Positions 42,664 to 51,626 of a stretch of 64,000 nucleotides of DNA are shown here, piece after piece; position 1 is the first letter of the stretch; each line of letters opens with the position of its first letter. The stretch is from Paraburkholderia aromaticivorans (GTDB lineage Bacteria > Pseudomonadota > Gammaproteobacteria > Burkholderiales > Burkholderiaceae). Below the pieces are notes generated by a model. The model made no database searches, had not been told where the DNA came from, and saw only the letters and a program-made list of their open reading frames with translations. The DNA lies in contig NZ_CP051515.1 of the NCBI RefSeq assembly GCF_012689525.1, positions 2,790,001 through 2,854,000 of the forward strand, read 5' to 3'. Both the position numbers and the translations under genes were made by a program.

Positions 42664-43158
42664 CTACAGGTAGTAACGGCTGATGGTGTCGGCCACGCAA
42701 CCCGGCTTGGCCTCGCCCTCGATCTCGACGCTCACGCGTACCCACGCTTGCACGCCACCTTCGAACGCCTCGGCGCGCAATAACTCGCCGACGCCGCGAA
42801 CGCGCGCGCCCACTCGCACCGGCGCGGGAAAGCGAATCCTGTCGCAGCCGTAATTGACGCCGAGCCGCGCGCCTTCGATGCAAAGGATCTGCGGCAAAAA
42901 GAAATTGACCAGCGAGAGCGTGAGAAAGCCGTGCGCGATGCACGCACCGAACGGACCTTCCTTTGCGCGTTCGGCATCGACATGGACCCATTGATGATCC
43001 AGCGTCGCGTCGGCGAAACGGTCGATGCGCGTTTGATCGACCTCAAGCCACGCGCTCGCGCCGAGCTGTTCACCGGCGGCCGCGATCAACTCGCGCGGAT
43101 GCGCGAATACGCGCGCGCTACGTCCCAACGCATTTGTTTCAGCCACGGCGCGCTCCAT
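42664..43158 (-). CDS. MaoC-family enoyl-CoA hydratase
   Basis: A 164-residue hot-dog-fold protein. The hydratase-2 motif is visible: ATLDHQWVHVDAERAKEGPF then GACIAHGFLTLSLVNFFLPQ, with catalytic Asp and His. The start ATG shares one base with the ipdF stop codon (TGATG), so translation is coupled. A longer upstream frame is rejected for this reason. MaoC hydratases add water to enoyl-CoAs; here it probably serves beta-oxidation of the C/D-ring acid or its side chains together with the adjacent dehydrogenase pair and thiolase. Confidence 0.88.
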   Translation of the reverse strand: MERAVAETNALGRSARVFAHPRELIAAAGEQLGASAWLEVDQTRIDRFADATLDHQWVHVDAERAKEGPFGACIAHGFLTLSLVNFFLPQILCIEGARLGVNYGCDRIRFPAPVRVGARVRGVGELLRAEAFEGGVQAWVRVSVEIEGEAKPGCVADTISRYYL

Positions 43159-43961
43159 CACGCATGCTGACTGCTGACCGACAACACTTCGCCGGTCATA
43201 TACGACGCGTAGTCGCTCGCCAGGAAGACCATCACGTTCGCCACCTCCCACACTTCGGCGGCGCGTCCGAATGCTTCACGCGACGCCAGTTGATCGAGCA
43301 GATCGGCCGAAGCCGACTTCTTCAGAAAATCGTGCAGCGCAATACTCGGCGCCACGGCGTTGATGCGTACGCCGTAAGGCGCGGCTTCCAGCGCGGCACA
43401 GCGCGTGAGCGCCATCACGCCGGCTTTCGCCGCGGCGTAGTGCGCCTGTTCCGCCTGCGCGCGCCAGCCGAGCACCGACGCGTTGTTGACGATCACGCCA
43501 TGCCCGCGCTGCTGCATATGCGGCAACATCGCCCGCGTCATGCGGAAGGTGCCGGTGAGGCTAATGTCGATCACACGCGACCACTCCGCATCGTCCATTT
43601 CGACGATGCGACGCGCGCCGCCCAGTCCGGCGTTATTGATCAGCACGTCCACGCCATGCAGTTTTTCCTCGGCGTCGGCCACCAGCGCGCGCACGTCGTC
43701 TTCAATGGACACGTTGCAAAGACGCCCGTAGATCGCCTGCAGACCGGTTTCAGCGCGCAACGTTTCGACCGCCTGCGAAAGCCGTCTCTCGTGGATGTCG
43801 GAGATAAAGAGCGCGCGGCAGCCTTCTTCCGCGCATCGCTTCGCAGCGGCAAAACCGATCCCGACGCCCGCCGCGGCGGTGATCAGCACGGACTTGCCCG
43901 CCAGCAACCGATGACCAGGCACATACGCGGGCGCGCTGCGCACCGTTTGAGACTCGTTCAT
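43158..43961 (-). CDS. ipdF: IpdF-like short-chain dehydrogenase (5-hydroxy-HIP-CoA oxidation)
   Basis: A 267-residue SDR with the unusual nucleotide-binding motif TAAAGVGIG in place of TGxxxGxG. The segment VIVNNASVLGWRAQAEQAHY, followed by AAAKAGVMALTRC, and the end SDYASYMTGEVLSVSSQHA closely resemble IpdF of actinobacterial steroid degraders, as I remember that sequence. IpdF acts on 5-hydroxy CoA thioesters derived from HIP. It overlaps the IpdE1-like gene by four bases (ATGA) and the MaoC gene by one, so the three are translated together. Confidence 0.9.
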   Translation of the reverse strand: MNESQTVRSAPAYVPGHRLLAGKSVLITAAAGVGIGFAAAKRCAEEGCRALFISDIHERRLSQAVETLRAETGLQAIYGRLCNVSIEDDVRALVADAEEKLHGVDVLINNAGLGGARRIVEMDDAEWSRVIDISLTGTFRMTRAMLPHMQQRGHGVIVNNASVLGWRAQAEQAHYAAAKAGVMALTRCAALEAAPYGVRINAVAPSIALHDFLKKSASADLLDQLASREAFGRAAEVWEVANVMVFLASDYASYMTGEVLSVSSQHA

Positions 43962-45151
43962 AGCGTTCCTCTGGGTTCCTTCGGCATGCCGAGCCCGCGC
44001 TCGGCCATGATGTTGAGCTGGATTTCGTTGGTGCCCGCGTAGATCGTGTCGGCGCGCGAGAACAGGAAGACGCCTTGCAGACGGGTGCGCTTTTCGTCGT
44101 CGGCGGCGATCAGGTTGGCATCGAGTCCAAGTACGTCCATCGCCAATTGGCCCAGTTCGCGGTGCCAGTTCGACCAGTAGTACTTGTAGATCAGCGCTTC
44201 GCGGCCCAGCGACCCGCCGGACGATTCATCGGCGCCGGCCAGCATGCGCAGCGCGTTGTAGCGCATCACGCGCAAACCAGCCCACGCACGGGCAATGCGT
44301 TGACGGATCACGGCGTCGTGCGCGACGCCCGCTTCGTGAGCGGCATCGATCACCCATTCCAGTTCGCGGATGAACTGCATCTGCTGGCCGAGCGTGGACA
44401 TGCCCCGTTCGAAGCCGAGCAAGGTCATCGCGATGCGCCAGCCATCGCCCGGCGCGCCGACCAGATCATCAGCGGCGGCAAGCGCGCCGTCGAAGAACAC
44501 CTCGTTGAATTCGGCGCCGCCGTTCATCTGCTTGATCGGACGAATCTCGATGCCGGGTTGATCGAGTGGAAGCAGCAGGAACGAGAGTCCGCGATTGCCG
44601 CGCGACTCCGGATCGGTTCGCGCGACGACGAAGATCCAGTCGGAGTCGTGCGCGAGCGATGTCCACACTTTCTGTCCATGCACGCGCCAGTTGCCCTGGT
44701 CGTCGCGGACAGCGCGCGTGCGGATATTCGCGAGGTCAGAGCCCGCACCCGGTTCCGAATAGCCCTGACACCAGAACTGCGTGCCGCTGAGGATGCCGGG
44801 CAGGAAGCGCTTGCGCTGATCTTCGGTGCCGCAGGCGATCAGGGTCGGTCCCAGCAAGCCTTCGCCGATATGACCCATTCGGCCCGGACCACCGGCGCGT
44901 GCATATTCCTCGTGGAAGATCACCTGCTCGGCCACCGTGAAGCCGCGGCCACCTTCGCTGGTGGCCCAGCCGAGGCCGGTCCAGCCTCCTGCAGCGAGTT
45001 CACGTTCCCATTGCTTGCGAAGCGCGGGATAAGCTTCTTCGTCGCCGGGACCGCCACGGTATTTGAGGCAGGCGAACTCGCCGCTCAAATGCGTGCGCAT
45101 CCAGCCGGCGACTTCAACGCGCAAGTGCTGATATTGCGTTTCGCCATTCAT
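43958..45151 (-). CDS. ipdE1: Acyl-CoA dehydrogenase IpdE1/FadE30-like
   Basis: A 397-residue acyl-CoA dehydrogenase. Characteristic segments are GEFACLKYRGGPG, WCQGYSEPGAGSDLANIRTR, VHGQKVWTSLAHDSDW and the end RADTIYAGTNEIQLNIMAER. These resemble FadE30/IpdE1 of the HIP pathway, where IpdE1 and IpdE2 form a heteromeric dehydrogenase. The ATG (45149-45151) shares one base with the stop of the upstream IpdE2-like gene, an arrangement suited to subunits made in equal amount. A longer upstream frame is the neighbour out of frame and is rejected. Confidence 0.88.
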   Translation of the reverse strand: MNGETQYQHLRVEVAGWMRTHLSGEFACLKYRGGPGDEEAYPALRKQWERELAAGGWTGLGWATSEGGRGFTVAEQVIFHEEYARAGGPGRMGHIGEGLLGPTLIACGTEDQRKRFLPGILSGTQFWCQGYSEPGAGSDLANIRTRAVRDDQGNWRVHGQKVWTSLAHDSDWIFVVARTDPESRGNRGLSFLLLPLDQPGIEIRPIKQMNGGAEFNEVFFDGALAAADDLVGAPGDGWRIAMTLLGFERGMSTLGQQMQFIRELEWVIDAAHEAGVAHDAVIRQRIARAWAGLRVMRYNALRMLAGADESSGGSLGREALIYKYYWSNWHRELGQLAMDVLGLDANLIAADDEKRTRLQGVFLFSRADTIYAGTNEIQLNIMAERGLGMPKEPRGTL

Positions 45152-46389
45152 CACAGGACTCCTGCGAGCACGTTTTGCGCGTGATCGGCGTGCGCCAGCG
45201 CCACCGTATTCGAAGGCCGCTCGTCGCGATCCATCACTTGCCGCGCGATAAACGACAGCATCTGCGAGGTCGTGCCGAACATCGCGCCCGCTGCCTGCGC
45301 CCGCTTGAAATACAGTTGCGGGTCGTATTCCCACGTAAAGCCCACACCGCCATGCAGTTGAATCGCTTCCTGTGCGCAGAAACGGAAAGCGTCGTTGGCG
45401 GTGACTTTTGCGGCGGCGATGTCGGCGAGCGTGTCGTCGTCATCGACATCGACCGCAACGGCAGCGGCGCGATCCCACGCCTGCGCCGCGCCGAGCATCA
45501 TCGAGCGGCTCGCCTCGATCTCGACCATCATCTGCGCGCAACGGTGTTTGACCGCCTGGAACGAGGCGATCGCGCGGCCGAATTGCACGCGATCAGCCGT
45601 GTAGGCGAGCGTGAGGTCGAGACATTGCTGCGCGCCGCCCACCTGTTCGGCAGCGAGCGCCAGTGCGGCAAACCAGGCGGTACGCGAAAGCGCGCGCTCA
45701 ACCTGACGGCCACGCGCAAGCAAAGCCGAGCGCGGCACCTCGACGGCACGCAGATCGAGCCGGGCCAACGGACGCGTTGCATCGAGCGTAACGAGCGGCG
45801 TACGCGTCAGGCTCGCAATATCCGATCCCTGCAACTCGAATAGCGCGACCGTCTGCGCTTCATTCGCGATGCGTGCCGGCACCAGCAGAAGCTCAGCGCT
45901 CGCGCCGTCCAATACCTGGTCCAACGTGCCCGACAACCGATAGCCGCAAGCGGTTTCTTCGGCGTATAGCGACACGCTCCGTGCGTCGCCGAAATCGAAA
46001 CTCGCGGAAAGCGGCAGCGCAAGCGTTGCACTCGATTCACCACTCGCGATTCGAGCGAGCCGCTCACGCGCCGCATCGGAATCGCACAGCGTGAGTGCCA
46101 TCGCCGCCAGACAGACCGTGCCGAAATAAGGCACGCAGGCGAGCCGCCGGCCCATCTGCTCCATCATCAGCACCAACTCAGTCGCGCCGAGACCCGCGCC
46201 ACCCGATGCTTCCGACACCGTGAGCGCGCACCAGCCGAGTTCGCCCGCGAGCGCGCGCCACAACGCTTCGTCACGGCCCGCGCATTGTTCTATCGCGTGC
46301 CGAACAGCGTTCGACGCGCTGCGCTCGGCCAGCACCTCGGCCGCCGCGTCGCGGATCATGATCTGTTCTTCGGAGAGAGCGAGGTTCAT
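45151..46389 (-). CDS. ipdE2: Acyl-CoA dehydrogenase IpdE2/FadE33-like
   Basis: A 412-residue acyl-CoA dehydrogenase. Segments are LALSEEQIMIRDAAAEVLAE, YTADRVQFGRAIASFQAVKH and IQLHGGVGFTWEYDPQLYFK. It starts at 46387-46389, four bases after the stop of an SDR gene, and is coupled to the IpdE1-like gene. The central region lacks the typical SEPxAGSD and GxKxWxT motifs of a full catalytic subunit, as expected of the degenerate partner in heterotetrameric steroid dehydrogenases. Assignment as FadE33/IpdE2 type is by position next to the IpdE1-like gene and by this asymmetry. Confidence 0.83.
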   Translation of the reverse strand: MNLALSEEQIMIRDAAAEVLAERSASNAVRHAIEQCAGRDEALWRALAGELGWCALTVSEASGGAGLGATELVLMMEQMGRRLACVPYFGTVCLAAMALTLCDSDAARERLARIASGESSATLALPLSASFDFGDARSVSLYAEETACGYRLSGTLDQVLDGASAELLLVPARIANEAQTVALFELQGSDIASLTRTPLVTLDATRPLARLDLRAVEVPRSALLARGRQVERALSRTAWFAALALAAEQVGGAQQCLDLTLAYTADRVQFGRAIASFQAVKHRCAQMMVEIEASRSMMLGAAQAWDRAAAVAVDVDDDDTLADIAAAKVTANDAFRFCAQEAIQLHGGVGFTWEYDPQLYFKRAQAAGAMFGTTSQMLSFIARQVMDRDERPSNTVALAHADHAQNVLAGVL

Positions 46390-46393
46390 CGCA

Positions 46394-47269
46394 TCAGCTT
46401 CCGTAGACGCGCTGCGCCGGCTCGCGCCGTGCGACCAGCGCGGCGACCGCGCCGCCGATCTCAGCGACGTTCCAGCGCGCGCCATGATCGATTCGCGGTC
46501 CCGTGCGCCAGCCTTCGGCGACCGCGATCATGCCGCCGGCGGCCTCGAACACTTGGCCGGTAACATCGCGTGACTGCTCGCTGCCGAGCCACACCACGAG
46601 TGGCGCGACGTTGGCGGGATCGAAGTAGTCGAAACCGTCGGCGGGCTTTTTCATCATGTCGGCGAACACGCCCTCGGTCATCGAGGTGCGCGCGGCGGGC
46701 GCCAGCGCATTCACGCGAATGCCGTAACGTTGCAACTCAGCGGCCTGCATCAACGTGAGCGCCGCGATGGCCGCTTTCGCCGCGCCATAGTTCGCCTGGC
46801 CGATCGAGCCTTGCAGACCGGCGCCGGAACTGGTGTTGATAATGCGAGCATCCACGGCGGCGCCCGCTTTCGACGCCTCGCGCCATTCACGCGCGAGCCA
46901 CTGCGCGAGACAGAAGTGACCACGCAGATGCACTCGCATCACGTCGTCCCAATCGTCCTCGGACATGCTGGCGAACATCCGGTCGCGGCAAATGCCCGCG
47001 TTGTTCACCAGCACGTGAATCTCGCCGAACGCCTCATGCGCGGCATCGACGATGCGTTGTGCGGTGTCGATGCGCGTGATGTCGTCCGCGTTGGCGAGCG
47101 CACGCCCGCCGGCTTGCGCGACCTCGTCGCACACGGCTTGCGCGGCGTCGTGGCGAATATCGTTGACCACCACCGCCGCGCCTTCGGCGGCATACGCAAG
47201 CGCATATTCGCGGCCCAGCCCGCCTCCCGCGCCGGTGATGATCACCGTGCGGCCATTGCAGATTCCCAT
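46394..47269 (-). CDS. Short-chain dehydrogenase (MFE-2/Hsd4-like domain, steroid locus)
   Basis: A 291-residue SDR of the group related to the dehydrogenase part of peroxisomal multifunctional enzyme 2. It has TGAGGGLGREYALAYAAEGA, VVVNDIRHD, NNAGICRDRMFASMSEDDWD, YGAAKAAIAALT and the long C-terminal tail GWRTGPRIDHGARW. Such proteins oxidise 3-hydroxyacyl-CoAs in steroid side-chain or ring-acid beta-oxidation. GAGGA precedes the ATG. It lies 27 bases after a FadA5-like thiolase gene, which would take the 3-ketoacyl-CoA product. The precise substrate is unknown. Confidence 0.85.
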   Translation of the reverse strand: MGICNGRTVIITGAGGGLGREYALAYAAEGAAVVVNDIRHDAAQAVCDEVAQAGGRALANADDITRIDTAQRIVDAAHEAFGEIHVLVNNAGICRDRMFASMSEDDWDDVMRVHLRGHFCLAQWLAREWREASKAGAAVDARIINTSSGAGLQGSIGQANYGAAKAAIAALTLMQAAELQRYGIRVNALAPAARTSMTEGVFADMMKKPADGFDYFDPANVAPLVVWLGSEQSRDVTGQVFEAAGGMIAVAEGWRTGPRIDHGARWNVAEIGGAVAALVARREPAQRVYGS

Positions 47270-47296
47270 GCTTGATCCTCGTAGACAGTGATGCGC

Positions 47297-48448
47297 TTAC
47301 AGGCGCTCGATGATCGTGACGTTGGCGAGCCCGCCGCCCTCGCACATCGTTTGCAAGCCGTAGCGGCCTTGCGTGCGTTCGAGTTCGTGCAGCAGGCTGG
47401 TCATCAGCCGCGCGCCGGTGGCGCCGAGCGGATGACCGAGCGCGATCGCGCCGCCGTTCGGGTTGGTGCGTGCGTGCGGATAGCGCGTTTCGGCGAGCCA
47501 CGCCAACGCGACCGATGCGAACGCCTCGTTGAGTTCGACGACGTCGATGTCGTCGAGCGTCAGGCCGGCTTTGCGCAACGCGTGACGCGTCGCGGGAATC
47601 GGCGCGGTGAGCATCCACAGCGGATCGTCACCGAGCACGCTCAGATGATGGATACGCGCGCGCGGCGTGAGGCCGTAGCGTTTGAGCGCATCTTCGGAGA
47701 CGATCAGCAAGGCCGCTGCGGCATCGCAGGTCTGGCTGGACACGGCGGCTGTCAGCGCGCCGCCCGGCATCAACGGTTCGAGCGACGCCATCTTCGCGAG
47801 CGTGGTGCCCTTGCGCGGCGTTTCATCGTCGACGACGCCCGCGAACGGCACGATCTCGCGCGCAAAGTAGCCGCTCTCGATTGCGGCCAATGCGCGCCGG
47901 TGACTTTCGAGCGCGTACTGTTCCATCGTTTCGCGCGACAGATTCCAGTGATCCGCAATCCGCTGCGCCGCGTGAAACTGCGAGACCGGCGCATCGCCGA
48001 AACGCGTCCGCCAGCCGATGCTGCCGGAGAACGGATCGGTAAAACCGAGCGGCACGGCCGCCGTCATCGCCGATGAAATCGGAATCTGCGTCATGGTTTG
48101 CACGCCGCCCGCGACCACTACGTCCTGAGTGCCGCTCATCACCGCCTGAGCGGCGAAATGCACAGCCTGTTGCGATGACCCGCATTGACGGTCCACGGTC
48201 ACGCCGGACACCGTCAACGGTAAACCCGCGGCGAGCCAGCAGGTGCGAGCGATATTGCCCGCCAACGGGCCGATCGTATCGACGCAGCCGAACACCACGT
48301 CGTCGTATTCCTCGGCGGGAATTGCGTTACGCGCGACCAGTTCCTTCAACGCGAAGCCGCCCAGGTCCGCAGCATGCACCTGCGCGAGTCCGCCTTTGCG
48401 GCGGCCGGTCGGCGTACGCAGCGCGTCGACGATATAAGCCTGTTTCAT
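47297..48448 (-). CDS. Thiolase (FadA5-like)
   Basis: A 383-residue thiolase with Cys89 (VDRQCGSSQQA), the histidine motif LGHPLGATGAR and the second cysteine in LQTMCEGGGLAN. The ATG at 48446-48448 has GGAG a few bases upstream and overlaps the stop of the preceding acyl-CoA dehydrogenase (ATGA). It resembles the thiolase at 7364-8560 of the other acyl-CoA cluster. Together with the SDR downstream and the dehydrogenase pair upstream it forms a beta-oxidation block, perhaps for removal of a steroid side chain or of the propionate chain of HIP. Confidence 0.88.
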   Translation of the reverse strand: MKQAYIVDALRTPTGRRKGGLAQVHAADLGGFALKELVARNAIPAEEYDDVVFGCVDTIGPLAGNIARTCWLAAGLPLTVSGVTVDRQCGSSQQAVHFAAQAVMSGTQDVVVAGGVQTMTQIPISSAMTAAVPLGFTDPFSGSIGWRTRFGDAPVSQFHAAQRIADHWNLSRETMEQYALESHRRALAAIESGYFAREIVPFAGVVDDETPRKGTTLAKMASLEPLMPGGALTAAVSSQTCDAAAALLIVSEDALKRYGLTPRARIHHLSVLGDDPLWMLTAPIPATRHALRKAGLTLDDIDVVELNEAFASVALAWLAETRYPHARTNPNGGAIALGHPLGATGARLMTSLLHELERTQGRYGLQTMCEGGGLANVTIIERL

Positions 48449-49509
48449 CGGCACTCCAGTTCAAAAGTATGGGCCGGGCCGATCGGCACGCGCGCATCGA
48501 TCAGCGCTGCCGCGACGCGGGCTTTGTGAAACGTCGTGTCGCCCCAACTGCTCGCGAGCGCCCAGATGCGTTTCATGAAGATCTGCAAATCCAGTTCCCA
48601 CGTGTAGCCGATCGCGCCGTGCACCTGCATCGCGTGGCGCGCGGCGAGTTGCGCCGCGGCGGTGGCGGCCAACTTCGCGTGCGAGACATACAGCGCACGC
48701 TGCGGATCGTTGTCGGCGATGGCGCACGCGGCGCGATACACCACCGGCCGTGCGAATTCATAGCGGATCGCGACGTCGGCGAGCAGATGCTTGAGCGCCT
48801 GATACGAGCCGATCGGCTTACCGAACTGCTTGCGCTGCGCGCTGTAGTCGATCGCCATGTCCAGCACGCGTTGCGTCAGGCCGAGCAATTGCGCGGCGAC
48901 GGCGAATGCGCCGCGATCCAGCGCGCCGGCAAGAATCGGTGCCGCTTCGTCGCGTGATGCGACGCGCGTTTGCACCGAGCGTTCCCATTCGACTTCGAAC
49001 AGACGCCGCGACGGATCGACACTCTCCACCGCATTCAGTCGGCACGCGTGCGGCGTGAGCCAGTGCAACTCGCCATCGCGCTCGGCCAGCAACACTTGCG
49101 CGACATGCGCGTCGCTGACATACGGGTTCACCGGATGCGCAATCGCCACACGCGCCGAGCCCGCCGCGATGTCGCGCAACAACGCGTCGCGCCGCTCGCT
49201 CGCGGGCAGCGCTTCGAGCATGCTCACGGCCACCAGCGCGGTATCGAGCAACGGCTCGGGAGCGGCGAAGTAACCGTAGGTCTGCGCAAGCAATGCCCAC
49301 TCCACTTCACCAAGGCCCATGCCGTCGTGACTCTCCGGCACCGAGAGCGCCGTCAGCCCTTGCGCGGCGAACAGGTTCCAGATGCTGTCCGAGCGCCCAG
49401 TCGGCGTGTTCCACAACTCGCGGATCAACTCGGGCGTCATCTCCGTCATGAGAAAACGCCTGACGCTGCTGACCAGCGCTTCCTGATCCTCGTTGAATAC
49501 GAAATCCAT
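48445..49509 (-). CDS. Acyl-CoA dehydrogenase, smaller partner (FadE31/32-like)
   Basis: A 354-residue acyl-CoA dehydrogenase-fold protein. Visible features are FVFNEDQEALVSSVRRFLMT, YSAQRKQFGKPIGSYQALKH and HAMQVHGAIGYTWELDLQIF. The middle SEPxAGSD-type motif is missing, and it is about 40 residues shorter than the neighbour at 49596-50777. It is therefore likely the non-catalytic or half-site subunit of a heteromeric dehydrogenase. It couples to the downstream thiolase by a four-base overlap and follows its partner after 86 bases. Confidence 0.85.
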   Translation of the reverse strand: MDFVFNEDQEALVSSVRRFLMTEMTPELIRELWNTPTGRSDSIWNLFAAQGLTALSVPESHDGMGLGEVEWALLAQTYGYFAAPEPLLDTALVAVSMLEALPASERRDALLRDIAAGSARVAIAHPVNPYVSDAHVAQVLLAERDGELHWLTPHACRLNAVESVDPSRRLFEVEWERSVQTRVASRDEAAPILAGALDRGAFAVAAQLLGLTQRVLDMAIDYSAQRKQFGKPIGSYQALKHLLADVAIRYEFARPVVYRAACAIADNDPQRALYVSHAKLAATAAAQLAARHAMQVHGAIGYTWELDLQIFMKRIWALASSWGDTTFHKARVAAALIDARVPIGPAHTFELECR

Positions 49510-49595
49510 AGTTCCTCGCTCAATCCTTTAAGCGTCTGAATGCGTGCCCGATGCGGTGTGCCGCGTCTGCAACAAGCACGGCAACCAGCACGTCA

Positions 49596-50777
49596 TCACG
49601 AGCGCGGCATCCCCAGCATCCGTTCCGCGACGATGTTGCGCTGGATCTCGTTAGTGCCCGCATAGATCGGCCCGGCCTGTGCGAACAGAAAACCGTCGAG
49701 CCAATTACCGAGCGCGGCGTGCTGTTTGTGAGTACGCGGCACCACCTCGCCGCGCGCGCCGAGAATGTCGAGCGCGGTCTGATGCATGCGCAAATCGAGT
49801 TCGGACCAGAACACCTTGTTGGTGCTCGACTCCGCGCCGATATGGCCGCCCTTCTGCAAGCGGCTAGCGGTCGCATATGTGGAGAGCGCGTAGGCTTGCG
49901 CATCCATCCATGCGTCGATCACGCGCTCGCGCAAAGCTGGATCGCGATCGGCCTCGGCACGATGCGTCAGATAGAGATCGCGCAACGCCTCGGCGGTGCG
50001 CTGAAACCGCGCCGGCGAGCGCAGCATCAGGCCGCGCTCGAAGCCGGCCGTCGCCATGGCGACCTGCCAGCCCATGCCTTCGCCGGCGAGGCGGTGATCG
50101 AGCGGCACGCGCACGTCGTCGAAGAAAATCTCCGCGAAGCCGGTGTGGCCGTTCAACTGGCGGATCGGTCGCACGGTGATGCCGGGCGTGTCGAGCGGCA
50201 CCATCAAAAAGGTCAGGCCGTGGTGACGCGTGGATTGCGGATCGCTGCGAAACAGGCCGAACAGCCAGTCGGCCCAGACCGCGCGCGTCGACCAGATTTT
50301 CTGGCCGTTGAGGATGTACTCGCCGCCCGTGCCGCCGTCGCTGCGAGTCGCGCTCGCGCGGATCGCGGCCATGTCCGAGCCCGCGTTCGGCTCGGACCAG
50401 CCTTGCGCCCACACGTGTTCGCCGGCCGCCATCGCGGGCAGGAAACGGGCCTTCTGCTCGTCGGTGCCGAAGTCCATCAAGGTCGGGCCGAGCAGGAAGA
50501 TGCCGTTCTGATTCACTCGCATCGGCGCGTCGGCGCGCCAGTATTCTTCTTCGAAGATCAGCCACTCGATCAGATCGCAGCCGCGTCCGCCTAACTCGCG
50601 CGGCCACGTCACCATGCTCCAGCGACCCGAATGCAGCGTGCGCTCCCATGCGCGATGCGCGGCGAAGCCCGCTTCGGTATCGAAGCTCGGCAGCGGTTCG
50701 CGCGGCACGTGCTCGGCGAGCCAGCCGCGAATTTCGGCGCGAAACGCGCGCTGCGCCGGCGTGTAGTCGAGCTTCAT
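49596..50777 (-). CDS. Acyl-CoA dehydrogenase, larger partner (FadE31/32-like)
   Basis: A 393-residue acyl-CoA dehydrogenase. It has WAQGWSEPNAGSDMAAIRAS, NGQKIWSTRAVWADWLFGLF, a middle domain FAEIFFDDVRVPLDHRLAGE and the end AGPIYAGTNEIQRNIVAERM. Its ATG overlaps the stop of the EchA20-like gene. In actinobacteria FadE31, FadE32 and FadE33 accompany IpdAB and FadA6 and act on late ring-opened intermediates. This gene and the smaller one downstream probably form one enzyme of that kind, but assignment to a particular FadE number is not possible from sequence alone. Confidence 0.87.
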   Translation of the reverse strand: MKLDYTPAQRAFRAEIRGWLAEHVPREPLPSFDTEAGFAAHRAWERTLHSGRWSMVTWPRELGGRGCDLIEWLIFEEEYWRADAPMRVNQNGIFLLGPTLMDFGTDEQKARFLPAMAAGEHVWAQGWSEPNAGSDMAAIRASATRSDGGTGGEYILNGQKIWSTRAVWADWLFGLFRSDPQSTRHHGLTFLMVPLDTPGITVRPIRQLNGHTGFAEIFFDDVRVPLDHRLAGEGMGWQVAMATAGFERGLMLRSPARFQRTAEALRDLYLTHRAEADRDPALRERVIDAWMDAQAYALSTYATASRLQKGGHIGAESSTNKVFWSELDLRMHQTALDILGARGEVVPRTHKQHAALGNWLDGFLFAQAGPIYAGTNEIQRNIVAERMLGMPRS

Positions 50778-51583
50778 GGGCGCGCTCCGGCCTGGCGTTG
50801 GGCGGCGTCGAACTGCGCGTCGCGTTTTTCGACGAACGCCGAGCGTGCTTCGACCGAATCGTTCGTCATGTACGCCTGCAACGTGAAGCCCTGCTCCCAG
50901 CGGTATTTGTCTTCGAGGTCGCCGTCCTCGATGCCGTTCAGCGCTTCCTTGGCGAGTTGCAGCATCGCGGGGCTTTTTGCCGCGATCTTGCGGGCCAACT
51001 CCATTGCCGCGTCACGCAACTGTTCGCGCGGCACGACGCGTTCGATCGCGCCGAGACGATAGGCCTCGGCGGCGTCGACCATCTCGCCGGTGAAATACAT
51101 CGCGCGCACTTTCTGCACACCGAACATGCGCTGCAAATGCGCGCCGCCACCCATCGCGCCACGGTCGATCTCGGGCACGCCGAAGCGCGCGCATTCCGAC
51201 GCGACGATCACGTCCGCCGCGCCGCAGATGCCGATCCCGCCGCCGAGCACGAAGCCGTGCACCGCGACGATCACCGGCTTCGGACTGCGGTGCACGGCGC
51301 GAAACGTCGCGTAGTTGCCGGCGTTGACGGCAACGATCCGCTCTGGATGCGCGGCCAGTTCCTTGATGTCGACGCCCGCGCAGAAGCCGCGCCCCGCGCC
51401 GCGCAGCACGATCACGTGCACGCTGTCGTCGCGGCCGAGCGCGTCGATCGCATCGGCGAGCGCTTGCCAGCCTTGCGTATCGAGCGCATTGACCGGCGGC
51501 TGATCGATCACCAGCTCGCCGATGCCGCCTTCTCGTTCGATCCTGAACGGCAGCGAGCGGACGCTGTCGAGGGCTTGTGTCAT
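50774..51583 (-). CDS. echA20: EchA20-like ring-cleaving hydrolase (crotonase family)
   Basis: A 269-residue crotonase with FCAGVDIKELAAHPERIVAV, NAGNYATFRAVHRSPKPVIV, GGGIGICGAADVIVASECAR and FGVPEIDRGAMGGGAHLQRM. Only one of the two crotonase glutamates is kept: Glu164 equivalent in VPEID; the Glu144 position is Gly. The same pattern occurs in EchA20, which hydrolyses ring D of the HIP-derived intermediate instead of hydrating a double bond. Gene order with ipdC and ipdAB upstream supports this. The start at 51583 is chosen over longer frames that run into the ipdC gene. Confidence 0.9.
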   Translation of the reverse strand: MTQALDSVRSLPFRIEREGGIGELVIDQPPVNALDTQGWQALADAIDALGRDDSVHVIVLRGAGRGFCAGVDIKELAAHPERIVAVNAGNYATFRAVHRSPKPVIVAVHGFVLGGGIGICGAADVIVASECARFGVPEIDRGAMGGGAHLQRMFGVQKVRAMYFTGEMVDAAEAYRLGAIERVVPREQLRDAAMELARKIAAKSPAMLQLAKEALNGIEDGDLEDKYRWEQGFTLQAYMTNDSVEARSAFVEKRDAQFDAAQRQAGARP

Positions 51584-51626
51584 GGTCTGTCGTCCCTGAT
51601 GAATGTTATGGATGTGCTTCAGCGGT

